From contig JBAZJT010000010.1 of the NCBI GenBank assembly GCA_041651175.1, positions 29,264-93,263 of the forward strand: DNA of 64,000 nt. The letters are read 5' to 3'. A model generated the notes under the pieces. That model worked only from the letters and a program-made list of their open reading frames with translations. It searched no databases and was not told where the DNA came from. Origin of the DNA: Elusimicrobiales bacterium (GTDB lineage Bacteria; Elusimicrobiota; Elusimicrobia; Elusimicrobiales; Elusimicrobiaceae). Numbering within the stretch: the stretch's first letter is position 1; each line of letters opens with the position of its first letter. This document shows, in pieces, positions 1 to 8,901 of the stretch. The position numbers were made by a program, and so were the translations under genes.

Positions 1-1
1 G

Positions 2-1099
2 GGCGTAAAGCACTGCTCTCTGGTCAATTCCGGCTCGTCGGCCAATCTGCTGGCTTTTGCCGCGCTGGCCGATGATTCGCTTGGCGCGCGCGCCATAAAC
101 CCGGGCGACGAGGTTATCACCCCCGCCGCCTGCTTTCCCACCACCGTTGCGCCCATCGTGCAGCACGGCGCGGTTCCGGTTTTTGTGGACGTTGCGGTGC
201 CGCAGTACAATGTTGATGTCGCCGCGCTTAAGGCCGCGCTGACAAAAAAGACAAAGGCGGTTTTTTTGGCGCATACCCTGGGCAATCCATTCAATGCGGA
301 GGCCGTGCTGGATTTCTGCAATGAGAACGGCCTCTGGCTTATAGAGGATAATTGCGACGCGCTCGGCTCGCGCTACAGGCTGGGCGGGAAATGGCGCAAT
401 ACCGCCTCTTTCGGACATATGTCCACATTAAGTTTTTATCCGGCGCATCATATCACCACCGGCGAGGGCGGCGCGGTATGCACAAATGATTCCGCGCTGA
501 AGCGGATTGTGGAATCGCTGCGCGACTGGGGCAGGGACTGCTGGTGTCCCTCCGGGCGGGACAACACCTGCAAACGCCGCTTCACCGGACAGTTCGGCAA
601 GCTGCCCGAAGGCTATGACCACAAGTATGTTTATTCGCGCTTCGGGTATAACCTGAAAATGACGGATTTGCAGGCCGCCATCGGCTGCGCGCAGATTGAA
701 AAGCTGGACGCTTTCACCCTCGCCAGAAAAAACAACTGGAAAACGCTGCGGGAACTCTTTGCCCCGCTGGAAAAGCAGCTCATCCTGCCGGAGCCGGCGG
801 AAAATTCGGACCCGTCGTGGTTCGGCTTTGTGCTGAGCGTGCGGCCCGGCGCGAGGTTTGGCAGAAACGAAATTGTGCGTCATCTTGAGAACAACGGCGT
901 GCAGACCAGAATGCTGTTTGCGGGCAATATATTGCGCCATCCCTGCTGCGCGGGCAAAAGAGGCAAATGGCGCGCCGCAGGGAAACTGGACGGCAGCGAT
1001 TTCATCGCGCAGAACACCTTCTGGCTGGGCGTGTATCCGGGGATGAGCGCACAGAAACTGGAATATATGGCGGACTGCGCCAAAAAATTCGCCAGATGA
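2..1099 (+). CDS. rfbH: RfbH-type CDP-4-keto-6-deoxyglucose-3-dehydrase, 5' end missing
   Basis: The frame is open from the window edge, so the N-terminus is missing. The protein belongs to the DegT/DnrJ/EryC1 fold but is the special E1 dehydrase that removes the 3-hydroxyl of CDP-4-keto-6-deoxyglucose on the way to 3,6-dideoxyhexoses of O-antigen. Two visible features support this. In SFYPAHHIT (about 428-458) a histidine stands where aminotransferases carry the PLP lysine. The stretch DCWCPSGRDNTC (about 536-571) has the C-x-C-x7-C spacing of the [2Fe-2S] site of E1 enzymes. The stop overlaps the next start (ATGA), so the two are probably co-translated. The family is clear; the exact sugar product is inferred. 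Confidence 0.9.
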   Translation, partial: GVKHCSLVNSGSSANLLAFAALADDSLGARAINPGDEVITPAACFPTTVAPIVQHGAVPVFVDVAVPQYNVDVAALKAALTKKTKAVFLAHTLGNPFNAEAVLDFCNENGLWLIEDNCDALGSRYRLGGKWRNTASFGHMSTLSFYPAHHITTGEGGAVCTNDSALKRIVESLRDWGRDCWCPSGRDNTCKRRFTGQFGKLPEGYDHKYVYSRFGYNLKMTDLQAAIGCAQIEKLDAFTLARKNNWKTLRELFAPLEKQLILPEPAENSDPSWFGFVLSVRPGARFGRNEIVRHLENNGVQTRMLFAGNILRHPCCAGKRGKWRAAGKLDGSDFIAQNTFWLGVYPGMSAQKLEYMADCAKKFAR

Positions 1100-1980
1100 A
1101 AAAACTGCTTCTTACCGGCGGTTCCGGCTTTATCGGCAGGAATATAATTGAGACGCTGGGTGGGGAATACGAAATCTCCGCCCCGTCCCATGCCGAGCTG
1201 GAACTGACGGATTCGCGCGTCGTGCGCGAGTATTTCAGGAACAGGCATTTTGACGCCGTCATCCACTCGGCCATAAAACCGGGCCACCGCAACGCGAAAG
1301 ATTTGACAGGGCTGTTATACGCGAACACGCGCCATTTCATAAACCTGGCGCAGCACGATGGCGCGTGGGGAAAAATGATTTATCTCGGTTCCGGCCTGGC
1401 CTACAACCCCGCGCATTACCGGCCTAAAATGAAAGAGGATTTTTTCGGCCAGTATCCGCCGGAGGACGAGGCGGGGTATGCGAAATATATCTGCTCGCTT
1501 TTCACGGAAAAATCCGCCGGGCGGATTGTGGAACTGCGCCCTTTCGGCGTCTACGGCAAGTACGAGGATTACGCCATCCGCTTCATCTCCAACGCGATAT
1601 GCAAAACGTTGTTTGAGCTGCCAATCACCATCAAACAGAACCGGAGATTTGACTACATTTACGTCGCGGATTTGATTGGCGTCATACGGCATTTCATTGA
1701 GAATCCGGCAAAACACGCGGCCTATAACGTTACACCGGACGAGAGCGTCGAGCTGCTTTCAATCGCTCATAAAGCGAGCGCGCTTTCCGGCGGGGATTTG
1801 CCGGTAATCGTTAAAACGCCGGGCATGGGCGTTGAATACAGCGGCGATAACTCGCTGCTGAAAACCGAATTTTCCGGTTTTCTTAAAACCGGGCTGGACG
1901 AGGGAATACGCGGGCTGTATAATTGGTATGCGGCCCGCAGGGACACGTTGGACAAATCGCTGCTGCTGGAGGATAAATAA
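1096..1980 (+). CDS. NAD-dependent sugar-nucleotide epimerase/dehydratase
   Basis: An extended short-chain dehydrogenase/reductase of 294 aa. The Rossmann glycine motif TGGSGFIGRN lies at residues 7-16, and LGSGLAY carries the usual active-site serine region. A canonical YxxxK pair is not obvious: the expected place reads AGYAKY. The ATG at 1096 is chosen because it overlaps the upstream TGA (ATGA) and puts the glycine motif at the N-terminus; an upstream in-frame start would add unrelated sequence. Being coupled to an RfbH-type dehydrase, it may be the reductase or epimerase that finishes a CDP-3,6-dideoxyhexose. Substrate specificity cannot be read from the sequence. Confidence 0.8.
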   Translation: MKKLLLTGGSGFIGRNIIETLGGEYEISAPSHAELELTDSRVVREYFRNRHFDAVIHSAIKPGHRNAKDLTGLLYANTRHFINLAQHDGAWGKMIYLGSGLAYNPAHYRPKMKEDFFGQYPPEDEAGYAKYICSLFTEKSAGRIVELRPFGVYGKYEDYAIRFISNAICKTLFELPITIKQNRRFDYIYVADLIGVIRHFIENPAKHAAYNVTPDESVELLSIAHKASALSGGDLPVIVKTPGMGVEYSGDNSLLKTEFSGFLKTGLDEGIRGLYNWYAARRDTLDKSLLLEDK

Positions 1981-1981
1981 C

Positions 1982-3076
1982 ATGAGAAGCGACACCATTT
2001 TTGACGAGCTTTTCGTTCTGGAGCTTGCCAACAACCACTGGGGCAAGCTGGAGCGCGGGCTTAAAATTATTTCGGAACACGCGCAGATAGTTCGATTCAA
2101 CGGCGTAAAAGCCGCCATAAAGCTTCAGCTCCGCGACGTGGACAATTTCATACATAAGGATTTCCGCGAGCGGCAGGATCTGCGCTATGTCAAGAAAACC
2201 ATGGACACCCGCATTTCCAAGGAAGATCTGGCCAAAATGGTTGACCATATCCGCAAAAACAACTGCATTCCCATGGCCACTCCTTTTGACGAGGCATCCG
2301 TGGACCTGTGCGTTGAGCTTGGCCTGCCGATAATAAAGCTGGCCAGCTCCGACGTCAACGACTGGTTCCTGATAGAAAAAATAGCGACCACGAAAAAACC
2401 TGTCATAGCCTCCTCCGGCGGGTTTTCAGTGAAGGACCTCGACGACCTGGTGAATTTTTTCGCCAACCGCAATATCCCGTTCGCGCTCAACCACTGCGTG
2501 GCGATGTATCCGACGGAGGACCGCGACCTCAACCTTAACCAGATAGACTATTTGCGGGAGCGGTATCCGCGCAATGTCATAGGTCTCTCAACGCACGAGT
2601 GCCATGACTGGGCTTCTTCCGTGATGATAGCCTACGGCAAAGGCGCGCGCACTTTTGAGCGGCACATAGACATTGAAGACGGGCAGCATCCGGTTTCGTC
2701 CTACTGCTCGCTGCCGCATCAGGTTGACGCCTGGTTCAAGGCCCACAACAAGGCGCGCGAGATGTGCGGCCCCTGCGGCGACACAAAGCGCATTCCGCCC
2801 GAAGCCGAGGAGAAATATCTGGAAGGGCTGCTGCGCGGCGTCTATGCCAGGCGGGACCTGCCGGCGGGGCATGTCATACAGCATAACGAACTCTTAAACG
2901 ATGTCTATATGGCCATACCGCTGCAGAAAGGCCAGATTTCCTGCCGCGAGCTGATGAGCGGCGAGGTGCTGCTGCGTCCCGTCAAAAAAGACGAGCCGGT
3001 TATGATAGACGCGATAGACAGCCCCTACGCCCATAACGAAAGCCTCAGGCAGCGTATTTACAACAGGGGAATTTAA
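1982..3076 (+). CDS. NeuB-family sialic/legionaminic-acid-type synthase with SAF domain
   Basis: A 364-aa protein of the NeuB/SpsE family, which condenses phosphoenolpyruvate with an amino-sugar to make nine-carbon ulosonic acids for surface glycans. The N-terminal two thirds is the TIM barrel, with LELANNHWGK near residue 11, ATPFDEASVD, IKLASSDVND and an ERHIDIEDGQHP segment. The C-terminal ~70 residues (RRDLPAGHVIQHNELL onward) look like the antifreeze-like SAF domain of the family. The start at 1982 has GGAGGA upstream at an acceptable distance. It is the last gene of the cluster with rfbH and the epimerase. Which ulosonic acid is made is unknown. Confidence 0.85.
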   Translation: MRSDTIFDELFVLELANNHWGKLERGLKIISEHAQIVRFNGVKAAIKLQLRDVDNFIHKDFRERQDLRYVKKTMDTRISKEDLAKMVDHIRKNNCIPMATPFDEASVDLCVELGLPIIKLASSDVNDWFLIEKIATTKKPVIASSGGFSVKDLDDLVNFFANRNIPFALNHCVAMYPTEDRDLNLNQIDYLRERYPRNVIGLSTHECHDWASSVMIAYGKGARTFERHIDIEDGQHPVSSYCSLPHQVDAWFKAHNKAREMCGPCGDTKRIPPEAEEKYLEGLLRGVYARRDLPAGHVIQHNELLNDVYMAIPLQKGQISCRELMSGEVLLRPVKKDEPVMIDAIDSPYAHNESLRQRIYNRGI

Positions 3077-3092
3077 CTCTTCGGCGGAAGGG

Positions 3093-3115
3093 CGGACGGC
3101 GAACTCCGCCGTCCG
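3093..3115 (+). terminator. Hairpin after the sugar cluster
   Basis: A 9-bp GC-rich stem (CGGACGGCG / CGCCGTCCG) with a 5-nt loop, 17 nt after the neuB-like stop. There is no T-run after it, so intrinsic termination is uncertain. Confidence 0.3.
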
Positions 3116-3162
3116 TAGCGTAACGGCGCTTGCGGCGGATGGAGGGGCTGTAAAAAACTCTT

Positions 3163-3948
3163 ATGGCCAAATACAGAAGAAATTTTATTCCTCCGCCGCC
3201 CCCTCCTTCTCCTCCTCCGCCCCCGCCTCCTCCGCCACCCCCTCCTCCTCCGCGCCAGAGTGTTTATCAGGAGCCGGAACCGGTTCCGCGGCAGGCGGTT
3301 CCTCTGTCGCAGCCTCGCAGAAAGCAATCCGGCATTATGTTCAAGGCGGCGGTGCTGCTTGTGATGGCGGCAGCCGCCGCAGCTGGGTTCATGATTCACG
3401 GGCGGCGCGCGCGGAATGTGGTTTCGTATGATGAAACCGAATCGCTAAAGCCGGCGGTTCTGGCGGCGGTTCCGTCCGCGCCGGCTGCTCCAGACGCCTT
3501 GCGCCGGCGGGAAATGCCGCTTCCGTTTTATTCCGCGGATGCGCCGCAGTCCGGCGGCCCGCCTGCGCCGCAGTCTTCCGGCACGGACACGCCGCAGACG
3601 TTGTCCGGCTCCGCGCCCGCTTCGCCCGTGCCAGCGCCATCCGGCTTTGTGGGCGAATTGTTTCATGTCCTTGGCAAATACAAAAACAGGCCTGCGGCGC
3701 AGCGGTTTGTGGGCGAAATAACCGCAAACCCGGCATTTATGAAACTTCTCAAATCCGCGCCGGACATGCGCAGCCCGGTGGCCATGATGATGCAGTTTCA
3801 GGCCAGCGGCGCGGCTGCCGTTTTAATCAGGCACATGCAGGAACCGGAGTTCAAGCAGCTGGTCCGGGATATTTCAGGGGACCCGGAATTCAAAATGTTT
3901 GTGGAAAAAAACATGCCGCCCGGTTTCAAAGTCCCGAAAATAGACTGA
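3163..3948 (+). CDS. Polyproline-headed single-pass membrane protein, function unknown
   Basis: Not recognised. The 261-aa protein starts with a short basic segment, then six prolines, one serine and fourteen prolines (residues 10-30), encoded by mixed CCN codons. A basic/proline linker and one hydrophobic segment (about residues 58-78, alanine-rich) follow, then an Ala/Pro-rich linker. The conserved-looking C-terminal domain (about 165-261) ends in a helical region. The layout suggests a cytoplasmic proline tail, one membrane anchor and an exported domain. Such a proline run would need EF-P for translation. Its 3' end overlaps the convergent glycerate kinase by 23 nt. Confidence 0.75.
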   Translation: MAKYRRNFIPPPPPPSPPPPPPPPPPPPPPRQSVYQEPEPVPRQAVPLSQPRRKQSGIMFKAAVLLVMAAAAAAGFMIHGRRARNVVSYDETESLKPAVLAAVPSAPAAPDALRRREMPLPFYSADAPQSGGPPAPQSSGTDTPQTLSGSAPASPVPAPSGFVGELFHVLGKYKNRPAAQRFVGEITANPAFMKLLKSAPDMRSPVAMMMQFQASGAAAVLIRHMQEPEFKQLVRDISGDPEFKMFVEKNMPPGFKVPKID

Positions 3949-5056
3949 ATGCGGCGGCTTCGGCGTATGCCGCGGCGCGCCGCATGGACTGCTTTTCGCC
4001 GGTTGCGCCGCCGCAAATGGCGACGATTTTGGCAAAACCGGCGCGGCGCAGCGCGCCGGGGGACAGCGCACAGCTTCCGGCTACGGCAAAAACCGGTTTG
4101 CCGCATTCCGCTCCCAGTTGCGCCAGCGCGAAAGGCGTCTTGCCGCAAAGAGTTTGCGCGTCCAGGCGGCCTTCGCCGGTTAAAATTATATCCGCCGCGC
4201 GGGCGCGCCGCCGCGCATTTAGCATTTGCAGCACGGTTTGCGCGCCGCAGGCCATGCGCGCGCCGCAGAACGCATACAGCCCCGCCGCCATCGCCCCCGC
4301 CGCCGCCATGGATGGGCGGCGGGATATATCCAGCCCCAAATCCCGCTTTACAATGCGCGCGTAGCGCCGCAGCGCGGTCTCTATGATTTCCACTTCCTTT
4401 GGGGTCGCGCCTTTTTGCGGGCCGTAGACGCGGGCCGAGCCGTTTTCCCCCAGCAGCGGGTTGGTTACGTCTGCCAGCGCGATTATTCCGGCGCGGCGCA
4501 CCAGCGGGTGCATGCGCCGGGTATCTATCTCCGCCAGCCGCAGCAACCCACGCGCGCCCGGAGCTACGGGAACGGAATTTTCGTCCAGCAGCCGCGCGCC
4601 CAGCGCCTGCGCGATGCCGGCGCCGCCGTCGCATGAGGCGGCGCCCCCAAGCCCGATAAGAATGCGCCGCGCCCCCTTTTCCAGCGCGGCGGCGATAAAC
4701 TCGCCCGCGCCGAAGGAGGAGGCCTCCAGCGGGCGGAGCTTTTGCCCTTTAAGCAATGCCAGCCCGCAGCAGCGCGCGGTTTCTATAACGGCGCAGTTTC
4801 CGTTCCGCATCAGATACCGCGCCCGGACCGGCGCGCCAAGCGGCCCGCGGACGGTTTTTGAAAACAGCCTGCCGCCCGCCTCCGGGGAAAAGCCCGCGGA
4901 CAGCGCGTCTATCAGCCCGTCGCCGCCGTCGGAGACGGGCATTATGTCAATCTCCGTGTTCGGGCGGGCGCGCCTGACGCCGCGCGCCATGGCGCGCGCC
5001 GCCTGCGGTCCAGAAAGCGAGCCTTTGAACGGATTGGGAGCTATGAGAATTTTCAT
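3926..5056 (-). CDS. Glycerate kinase (GlxK/GarK family)
   Basis: Phosphorylates D-glycerate to phosphoglycerate, feeding glycolysis. The 376-aa length is normal for the family. Visible signatures are MKILIAPNPFKGSLS at the N-terminus, VSDGGDGLID, and the glycine-rich GLGGAASCDGGAG near residue 130. The start at 5056 is chosen because MKILIAPN is the family N-terminus; six extra in-frame codons lie upstream. It is followed in the minus-strand direction by the convergent polyproline gene, and preceded by an organophosphate-type transporter, which suggests a small glycerate or phosphoglycerate uptake and use unit. Confidence 0.9.
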   Translation of the reverse strand: MKILIAPNPFKGSLSGPQAARAMARGVRRARPNTEIDIMPVSDGGDGLIDALSAGFSPEAGGRLFSKTVRGPLGAPVRARYLMRNGNCAVIETARCCGLALLKGQKLRPLEASSFGAGEFIAAALEKGARRILIGLGGAASCDGGAGIAQALGARLLDENSVPVAPGARGLLRLAEIDTRRMHPLVRRAGIIALADVTNPLLGENGSARVYGPQKGATPKEVEIIETALRRYARIVKRDLGLDISRRPSMAAAGAMAAGLYAFCGARMACGAQTVLQMLNARRRARAADIILTGEGRLDAQTLCGKTPFALAQLGAECGKPVFAVAGSCALSPGALRRAGFAKIVAICGGATGEKQSMRRAAAYAEAAAFSLFSGL

Positions 5057-5120
5057 TATGCAAGTCGCGCGCAACGGAACCGGCGCGCGCCGGCGGATTC
5101 CGCGGAATTTCGGGGCCGGC

Positions 5121-6458
5121 TCAATCCAGCGGGGCGCCTTCCGGCTCGGGCGCGACGGGAAGGGGCGGCTTTTTAAGCGGTGTCTCGTGCCACAGGCGGG
5201 TCATCAGCAGCGCCCCGGCCAGCGAGAACGGAACAAGCGTCCACACCCATATTCCCCACCCGTATTTGTCCAGCAGCCCGCCCAGGAAAAACCCGGTCAG
5301 CCCGGAGGCCAGATACTGCACCCCGTCCAACGTTCCAGCCACGGTGGCCGCGGCTTTGGCCCCGCCGAAATCCATGGACGCCGTGCCGGAAAGCATTCCG
5401 TGCACGCCGAATATCCACATGCAGCAAAACCCTACAAGGAAAGCCGCCGCTATTGGCGAGCCGGCGTATCCCAGCAGCAGCAGCGAAACAATCTGGCCCA
5501 GATAGAATAAAAACGCCACCGGCGCGCGGCGCGAGCCGAACACCCTGTCGGAGAGCCAGCCGCATATAAGCCCGCCGAGTATGCCGCCTGCGGTTATCCC
5601 CGCCGTCGCGATCGAAAACAGCGTCGTGCCGTGATCTATCCCGTGCATTTCTTTCAGAAACGGCGCGAACCACAGCATCAGCCCCTGCCGCACAAACCCC
5701 GTGCAGAATTCCGACAGCGCCAGCGTTATGATGACCGGGTTTGTGAACACGCGGGCCGCCAGATGGCGGAAATCCGGCGGCTTGCCGCTGTCCTGGTCGT
5801 TGGCGGTGGCGTCGCCGGTGTTGAAATTCTCGAACCCGGCGTCTTTGGGCGTATCGCGCACCATGGCAAGGTCCACCAGAAACATCAGCAGAATGCAGCC
5901 CGCCGGTATCAGGAAAACACAGTACCAGGGGAACCAGCTCAGTATCCAGCCGCCCACTGTCATGGCCAGAAAATAACCGCAGGAAATCATTATCCCGAAT
6001 ATGCCGCCGAAGACGCCGCGCTCGCGCACGTGGAACCACGGCGCGTTTATCTTGACAACCGACAGCGCGCCAAAGCTCTGGAAATACTGGTTCACGGCGT
6101 AGAGAAGCGACATCCCGACTATTATTTTAGTCTGCCAGCCGTTGAGAAAAAGCAGCCCTATGGCCAGGTTCAGCGCGCAGGCGCCCAGCGCGCCCAGCAG
6201 TATCGCCTTCCTGCCGCCGATGCGGTCGGCCAGCGGGCCGTTGATGATTACGGAGCAGGCGTATGTCCAGAACCCCGCTGTGGCTATGACGCCGAATTCC
6301 GCCTTGGTGAGATGGAACATGTCCATCATCGGCTTGCCGGCGACGTTAAGATTGTAGCGGCCCATGTAGAAGGTGGCGTAGGTAAGCCCCAGCGGGAACC
6401 AGTTAAGGAAACGCCGCCGCCGGTACTGCGCGGTGTGATTGACGGGGATGGCAGCCAT
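5121..6458 (-). CDS. MFS transporter, organophosphate:phosphate antiporter (OPA/GlpT-like)
   Basis: A 445-aa polytopic membrane protein with hydrophobic segments consistent with 12 helices. The loop 2-3 signature GPLADRIGGRKAI follows the second helix. The N-terminal RRRRFLNWFPLGLTYATFYMGRYNLN strongly resembles GlpT/UhpT/PgtP-type antiporters, in which the YxxRYNLN region contributes phosphate-binding arginine. The partner glycerate kinase lies just downstream on the same strand (65-nt gap), so a phosphoglycerate or glycerate-related substrate is plausible. The actual substrate cannot be told from sequence. Confidence 0.8.
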   Translation of the reverse strand: MAAIPVNHTAQYRRRRFLNWFPLGLTYATFYMGRYNLNVAGKPMMDMFHLTKAEFGVIATAGFWTYACSVIINGPLADRIGGRKAILLGALGACALNLAIGLLFLNGWQTKIIVGMSLLYAVNQYFQSFGALSVVKINAPWFHVRERGVFGGIFGIMISCGYFLAMTVGGWILSWFPWYCVFLIPAGCILLMFLVDLAMVRDTPKDAGFENFNTGDATANDQDSGKPPDFRHLAARVFTNPVIITLALSEFCTGFVRQGLMLWFAPFLKEMHGIDHGTTLFSIATAGITAGGILGGLICGWLSDRVFGSRRAPVAFLFYLGQIVSLLLLGYAGSPIAAAFLVGFCCMWIFGVHGMLSGTASMDFGGAKAAATVAGTLDGVQYLASGLTGFFLGGLLDKYGWGIWVWTLVPFSLAGALLMTRLWHETPLKKPPLPVAPEPEGAPLD

Positions 6459-6518
6459 TGCAATCAGTTTAACAAATTGGAGTTGCGCGCGGGATAAAAC
6501 CCGGATGACGGCCCCATG

Positions 6519-7514
6519 TCAGGATTTGGGGCTGGTATCCACCCTCAGCACGAAGGGATAGGCGGAGGCCTTGGCCGCCGTGTTCACCGGCATTCTGCCG
6601 GCGACGGTTATTATGTATTCCGGGCGCGAGCGGCGCGTACCGTCGGCCAGCGGCACGGCGCGGACGGATATGGTTTTTTCCCACACAAATCCGGCGCCCT
6701 CGCCCAGCCGGGTAAGCGCCAGCTTCATAAAATCCTTCGGCTCGCCGGATGCCGGCACGCGGATGGACAACAGCGTGTCCGTTTCCGGCGCGATTATGCC
6801 GGTTTCGTAGGCGGCGGCATCCAGCCCTTTTTTTATGGAAATAACGCCCGGCGCGGCCCTGAGCGCGTCCAGCCTGTCCGGCTCTATCCAGCCGCGCACG
6901 GAGGCAGTGTCCGCGCCGGAGGCTCCGTCAATATCCATTCTGAAAGGCCGGAAACCGGACGCCGCCGAGGCCGCCTCCACCGTTTTCGCCATCGTCGTTC
7001 CCGCAGCGCGCACGGCAATCACCACGAATTCCGGCGCGCGTGAGAGGCTCTGCTCGGTTCCGGGGGCGGGAACTGGCAGCGCCAGCGGCCCGCTTGCCTG
7101 CACCTTGCGCACCTTATAGTCCATTTCCGAAAGGTTGTATTTGGGGCCGTGGTCGCCGAAAGCATATCTGTCCTGTGAAAAATGCGGCGCGTTAAGCTGG
7201 TTCAGCAAAATCTGTTCGGCTGCTTCGTGCTGGGTTGTGGTCGTGGCGGTCAGCCCGCGCCGCTGCGGCGGGGGGGTGTTTGTGGCGGCGTCCCGCAGAT
7301 CCGATACGGGGGAAACGGTAAGCCGCTCCGCCGGCTGATTCGGCCTGCGGTAGCCGAAGCGGGTTTCCACGAAATCCTGTATTTCAGCGCCGGCGCAAAC
7401 CGAGCGGACCGGGACGGCCTCCTCCGGGTCGGGATATGCGGCGCAATGCGGTTGAATCGCAAGCAGTATGTATAAAAGCGCGTTCATTAGGGTTCCAAAC
7501 AAAACTATAGCCAA
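6519..7514 (-). CDS. Secreted or anchored protein of unknown function
   Basis: About 330 aa with one N-terminal hydrophobic stretch (AIVLFGTLMNALLYILLA) that looks like a signal peptide ending near HCAAYP. The body has no domain I recognise; it contains a TTTTQHEAAEQ low-complexity stretch and several beta-rich segments. Start choice: a strong GGAGG at 7525-7529 lies 10 nt before a TTG at 7514. An ATG at 7487 has no ribosome site and would cut into the hydrophobic segment. It lies 90 nt after the kor operon on the same strand. Confidence 0.6.
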   Translation of the reverse strand: MAIVLFGTLMNALLYILLAIQPHCAAYPDPEEAVPVRSVCAGAEIQDFVETRFGYRRPNQPAERLTVSPVSDLRDAATNTPPPQRRGLTATTTTQHEAAEQILLNQLNAPHFSQDRYAFGDHGPKYNLSEMDYKVRKVQASGPLALPVPAPGTEQSLSRAPEFVVIAVRAAGTTMAKTVEAASAASGFRPFRMDIDGASGADTASVRGWIEPDRLDALRAAPGVISIKKGLDAAAYETGIIAPETDTLLSIRVPASGEPKDFMKLALTRLGEGAGFVWEKTISVRAVPLADGTRRSRPEYIITVAGRMPVNTAAKASAYPFVLRVDTSPKS

Positions 7515-7613
7515 ACACAACAAACCTCCGCAAGGACCGGAAGACCTATATCATAACCCGGCAGCAGTGTCCATTTTCCGCAGCCGGACGGCGCGTTTCT
7601 GCGCCGGCTGCCG

Positions 7614-8147
7614 TCAGTTGTATGCCGCGCCTTTCTGAAGGGCCTTGATGTTAAGCTCTATAAGCTCCGGCTTGGCGCGCTTGAAAACTTTCGGCAGCGC
7701 CTTGCCCAGCGCGTCAAGCGACACGGCCTTTGTTCTGGCGGCGAAAACGCCCAGCATCACTATATTGGCGATTTTGACCGTGCCCAATTGTTCCGCCAGC
7801 TCGTTTACCGGCACCAGCGCAACGTTTATATCCTTGCGCGACGGGCGCGAAGTTACCAGCGAGCTGTTTATCAGCAGCAGCCCGCCGCTTGCAATCAGCG
7901 GTTCAAATTTGGCCAGCGACGGCTCGTTCATCACAATCACCGTGTCCGGGCGGGAGACCACGGGCGAGGCCACCTCATCGTCCGAGATGACCACCGAGCA
8001 GTTCGCCGTCCCGCCGCGCATTTCCGCGCCGTAGGCCGGGAACCAGCTCACCTTTTTGCCGTCCACCATCCCCGCGTAGGCCAGCAGTATCCCCGCCGAG
8101 ATGACCCCCTGCCCGCCGAAACCGGAAATTCTGATTCCCTGTGTCAT
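7614..8147 (-). CDS. korC: 2-oxoacid:ferredoxin oxidoreductase, gamma subunit
   Basis: A 177-aa subunit of the CoA-dependent 2-oxoacid oxidoreductase that passes electrons to ferredoxin. GFGGQGVISAG at residues 8-18 is the typical start of the gamma domain, followed by VSWFPAYGAEMRGG. The start overlaps the end of the beta-subunit gene by 4 nt. It is the last gene of the ferredoxin-alpha-beta-gamma order typical of split KOR/VOR enzymes. Substrate (2-oxoglutarate or branched-chain 2-oxoacids) is not resolved. Confidence 0.9.
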   Translation of the reverse strand: MTQGIRISGFGGQGVISAGILLAYAGMVDGKKVSWFPAYGAEMRGGTANCSVVISDDEVASPVVSRPDTVIVMNEPSLAKFEPLIASGGLLLINSSLVTSRPSRKDINVALVPVNELAEQLGTVKIANIVMLGVFAARTKAVSLDALGKALPKVFKRAKPELIELNIKALQKGAAYN

Positions 8148-8899
8148 TGCAATCCTCCGTCCCGGAACACGCCCAGGGGATAGTACGGCATCATTTTCTC
8201 GGCCACGAATTTCATGGATTCCACCGGAGACGCGCCCCAGTTTGTCGGGCAGGTGGACAGCACCTCCACCATTGAAAAACCCTTCCCCTCCGCCTGGTTT
8301 TTAAGCGCCTTCAGCACGGCCTTTTTCGCCTTTAGCACATTGGGCGCGGTGTTGATTGCCACACGTTCCAGATACCGCGCGCCTTCAAGCTGGGCCAGCA
8401 TCTCGCAGACCTTTATGGGATAGCCGTTTACTTTCGGGTCGCGGCCCTTGGGGGCGGTGGTGGCAGTCTGGCCGATAAGCGTGGTGGGCGCCATCTGGCC
8501 GCCGGTCATGCCGTAAATCGCGTTGTTTACAAAGATGACCGTTATATTCTCGGAGCGTGCCGCCGCATGCACGGTTTCCGCCATGCCTATGGAGGCCAGG
8601 TCGCCGTCGCCCTGATAGGAAATGACAATGGTCTCCGGCTTGGCGCGCTTTATGCCGGTGGCTATGGCCGGGCCGCGCCCGTGCGGGCCCTGGATAGCGT
8701 CAAAGCCGAAGTAATGGTCCGCGAACACCGCGCAGCCCACCGGCGCAATCAGAACCGCCCGGCTGCGCAGCGAAAGCTCGTCCACCGCCTCGGCCAGGAT
8801 GCGGTGTATGATTCCGTGGCCGCAGCCGGGGCAGTAGTGCATGGGAACGTCAAGCAGGCTTTCGGGCCGCTTGTTTGTTGCGGTAAGCGTTTTTTCCAT
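8144..8899 (-). CDS. korB: 2-oxoacid:ferredoxin oxidoreductase, beta (TPP-binding) subunit
   Basis: A 251-aa thiamine-diphosphate-binding subunit. CPGCGHGI near residue 23 contributes the cluster or active-site region. The TPP motif is GDGDLASIGMAE followed by NNAIYGMTGGQMAPTT. The start is 2 nt downstream of the alpha-subunit stop, so translation is coupled. Together with the alpha subunit it decarboxylates a 2-oxoacid and transfers the acyl group to CoA. Confidence 0.92.
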   Translation of the reverse strand: MEKTLTATNKRPESLLDVPMHYCPGCGHGIIHRILAEAVDELSLRSRAVLIAPVGCAVFADHYFGFDAIQGPHGRGPAIATGIKRAKPETIVISYQGDGDLASIGMAETVHAAARSENITVIFVNNAIYGMTGGQMAPTTLIGQTATTAPKGRDPKVNGYPIKVCEMLAQLEGARYLERVAINTAPNVLKAKKAVLKALKNQAEGKGFSMVEVLSTCPTNWGASPVESMKFVAEKMMPYYPLGVFRDGGLQ

Positions 8900-8901
8900 G
8901 A

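Noticed and set aside
3190..3252. Proline-coding CCN run considered as a simple microsatellite or assembly artefact
   Set aside because: Codons are mixed (CCT, CCG, CCC, CCA) without a fixed unit, and the frame stays open into a plausible protein.
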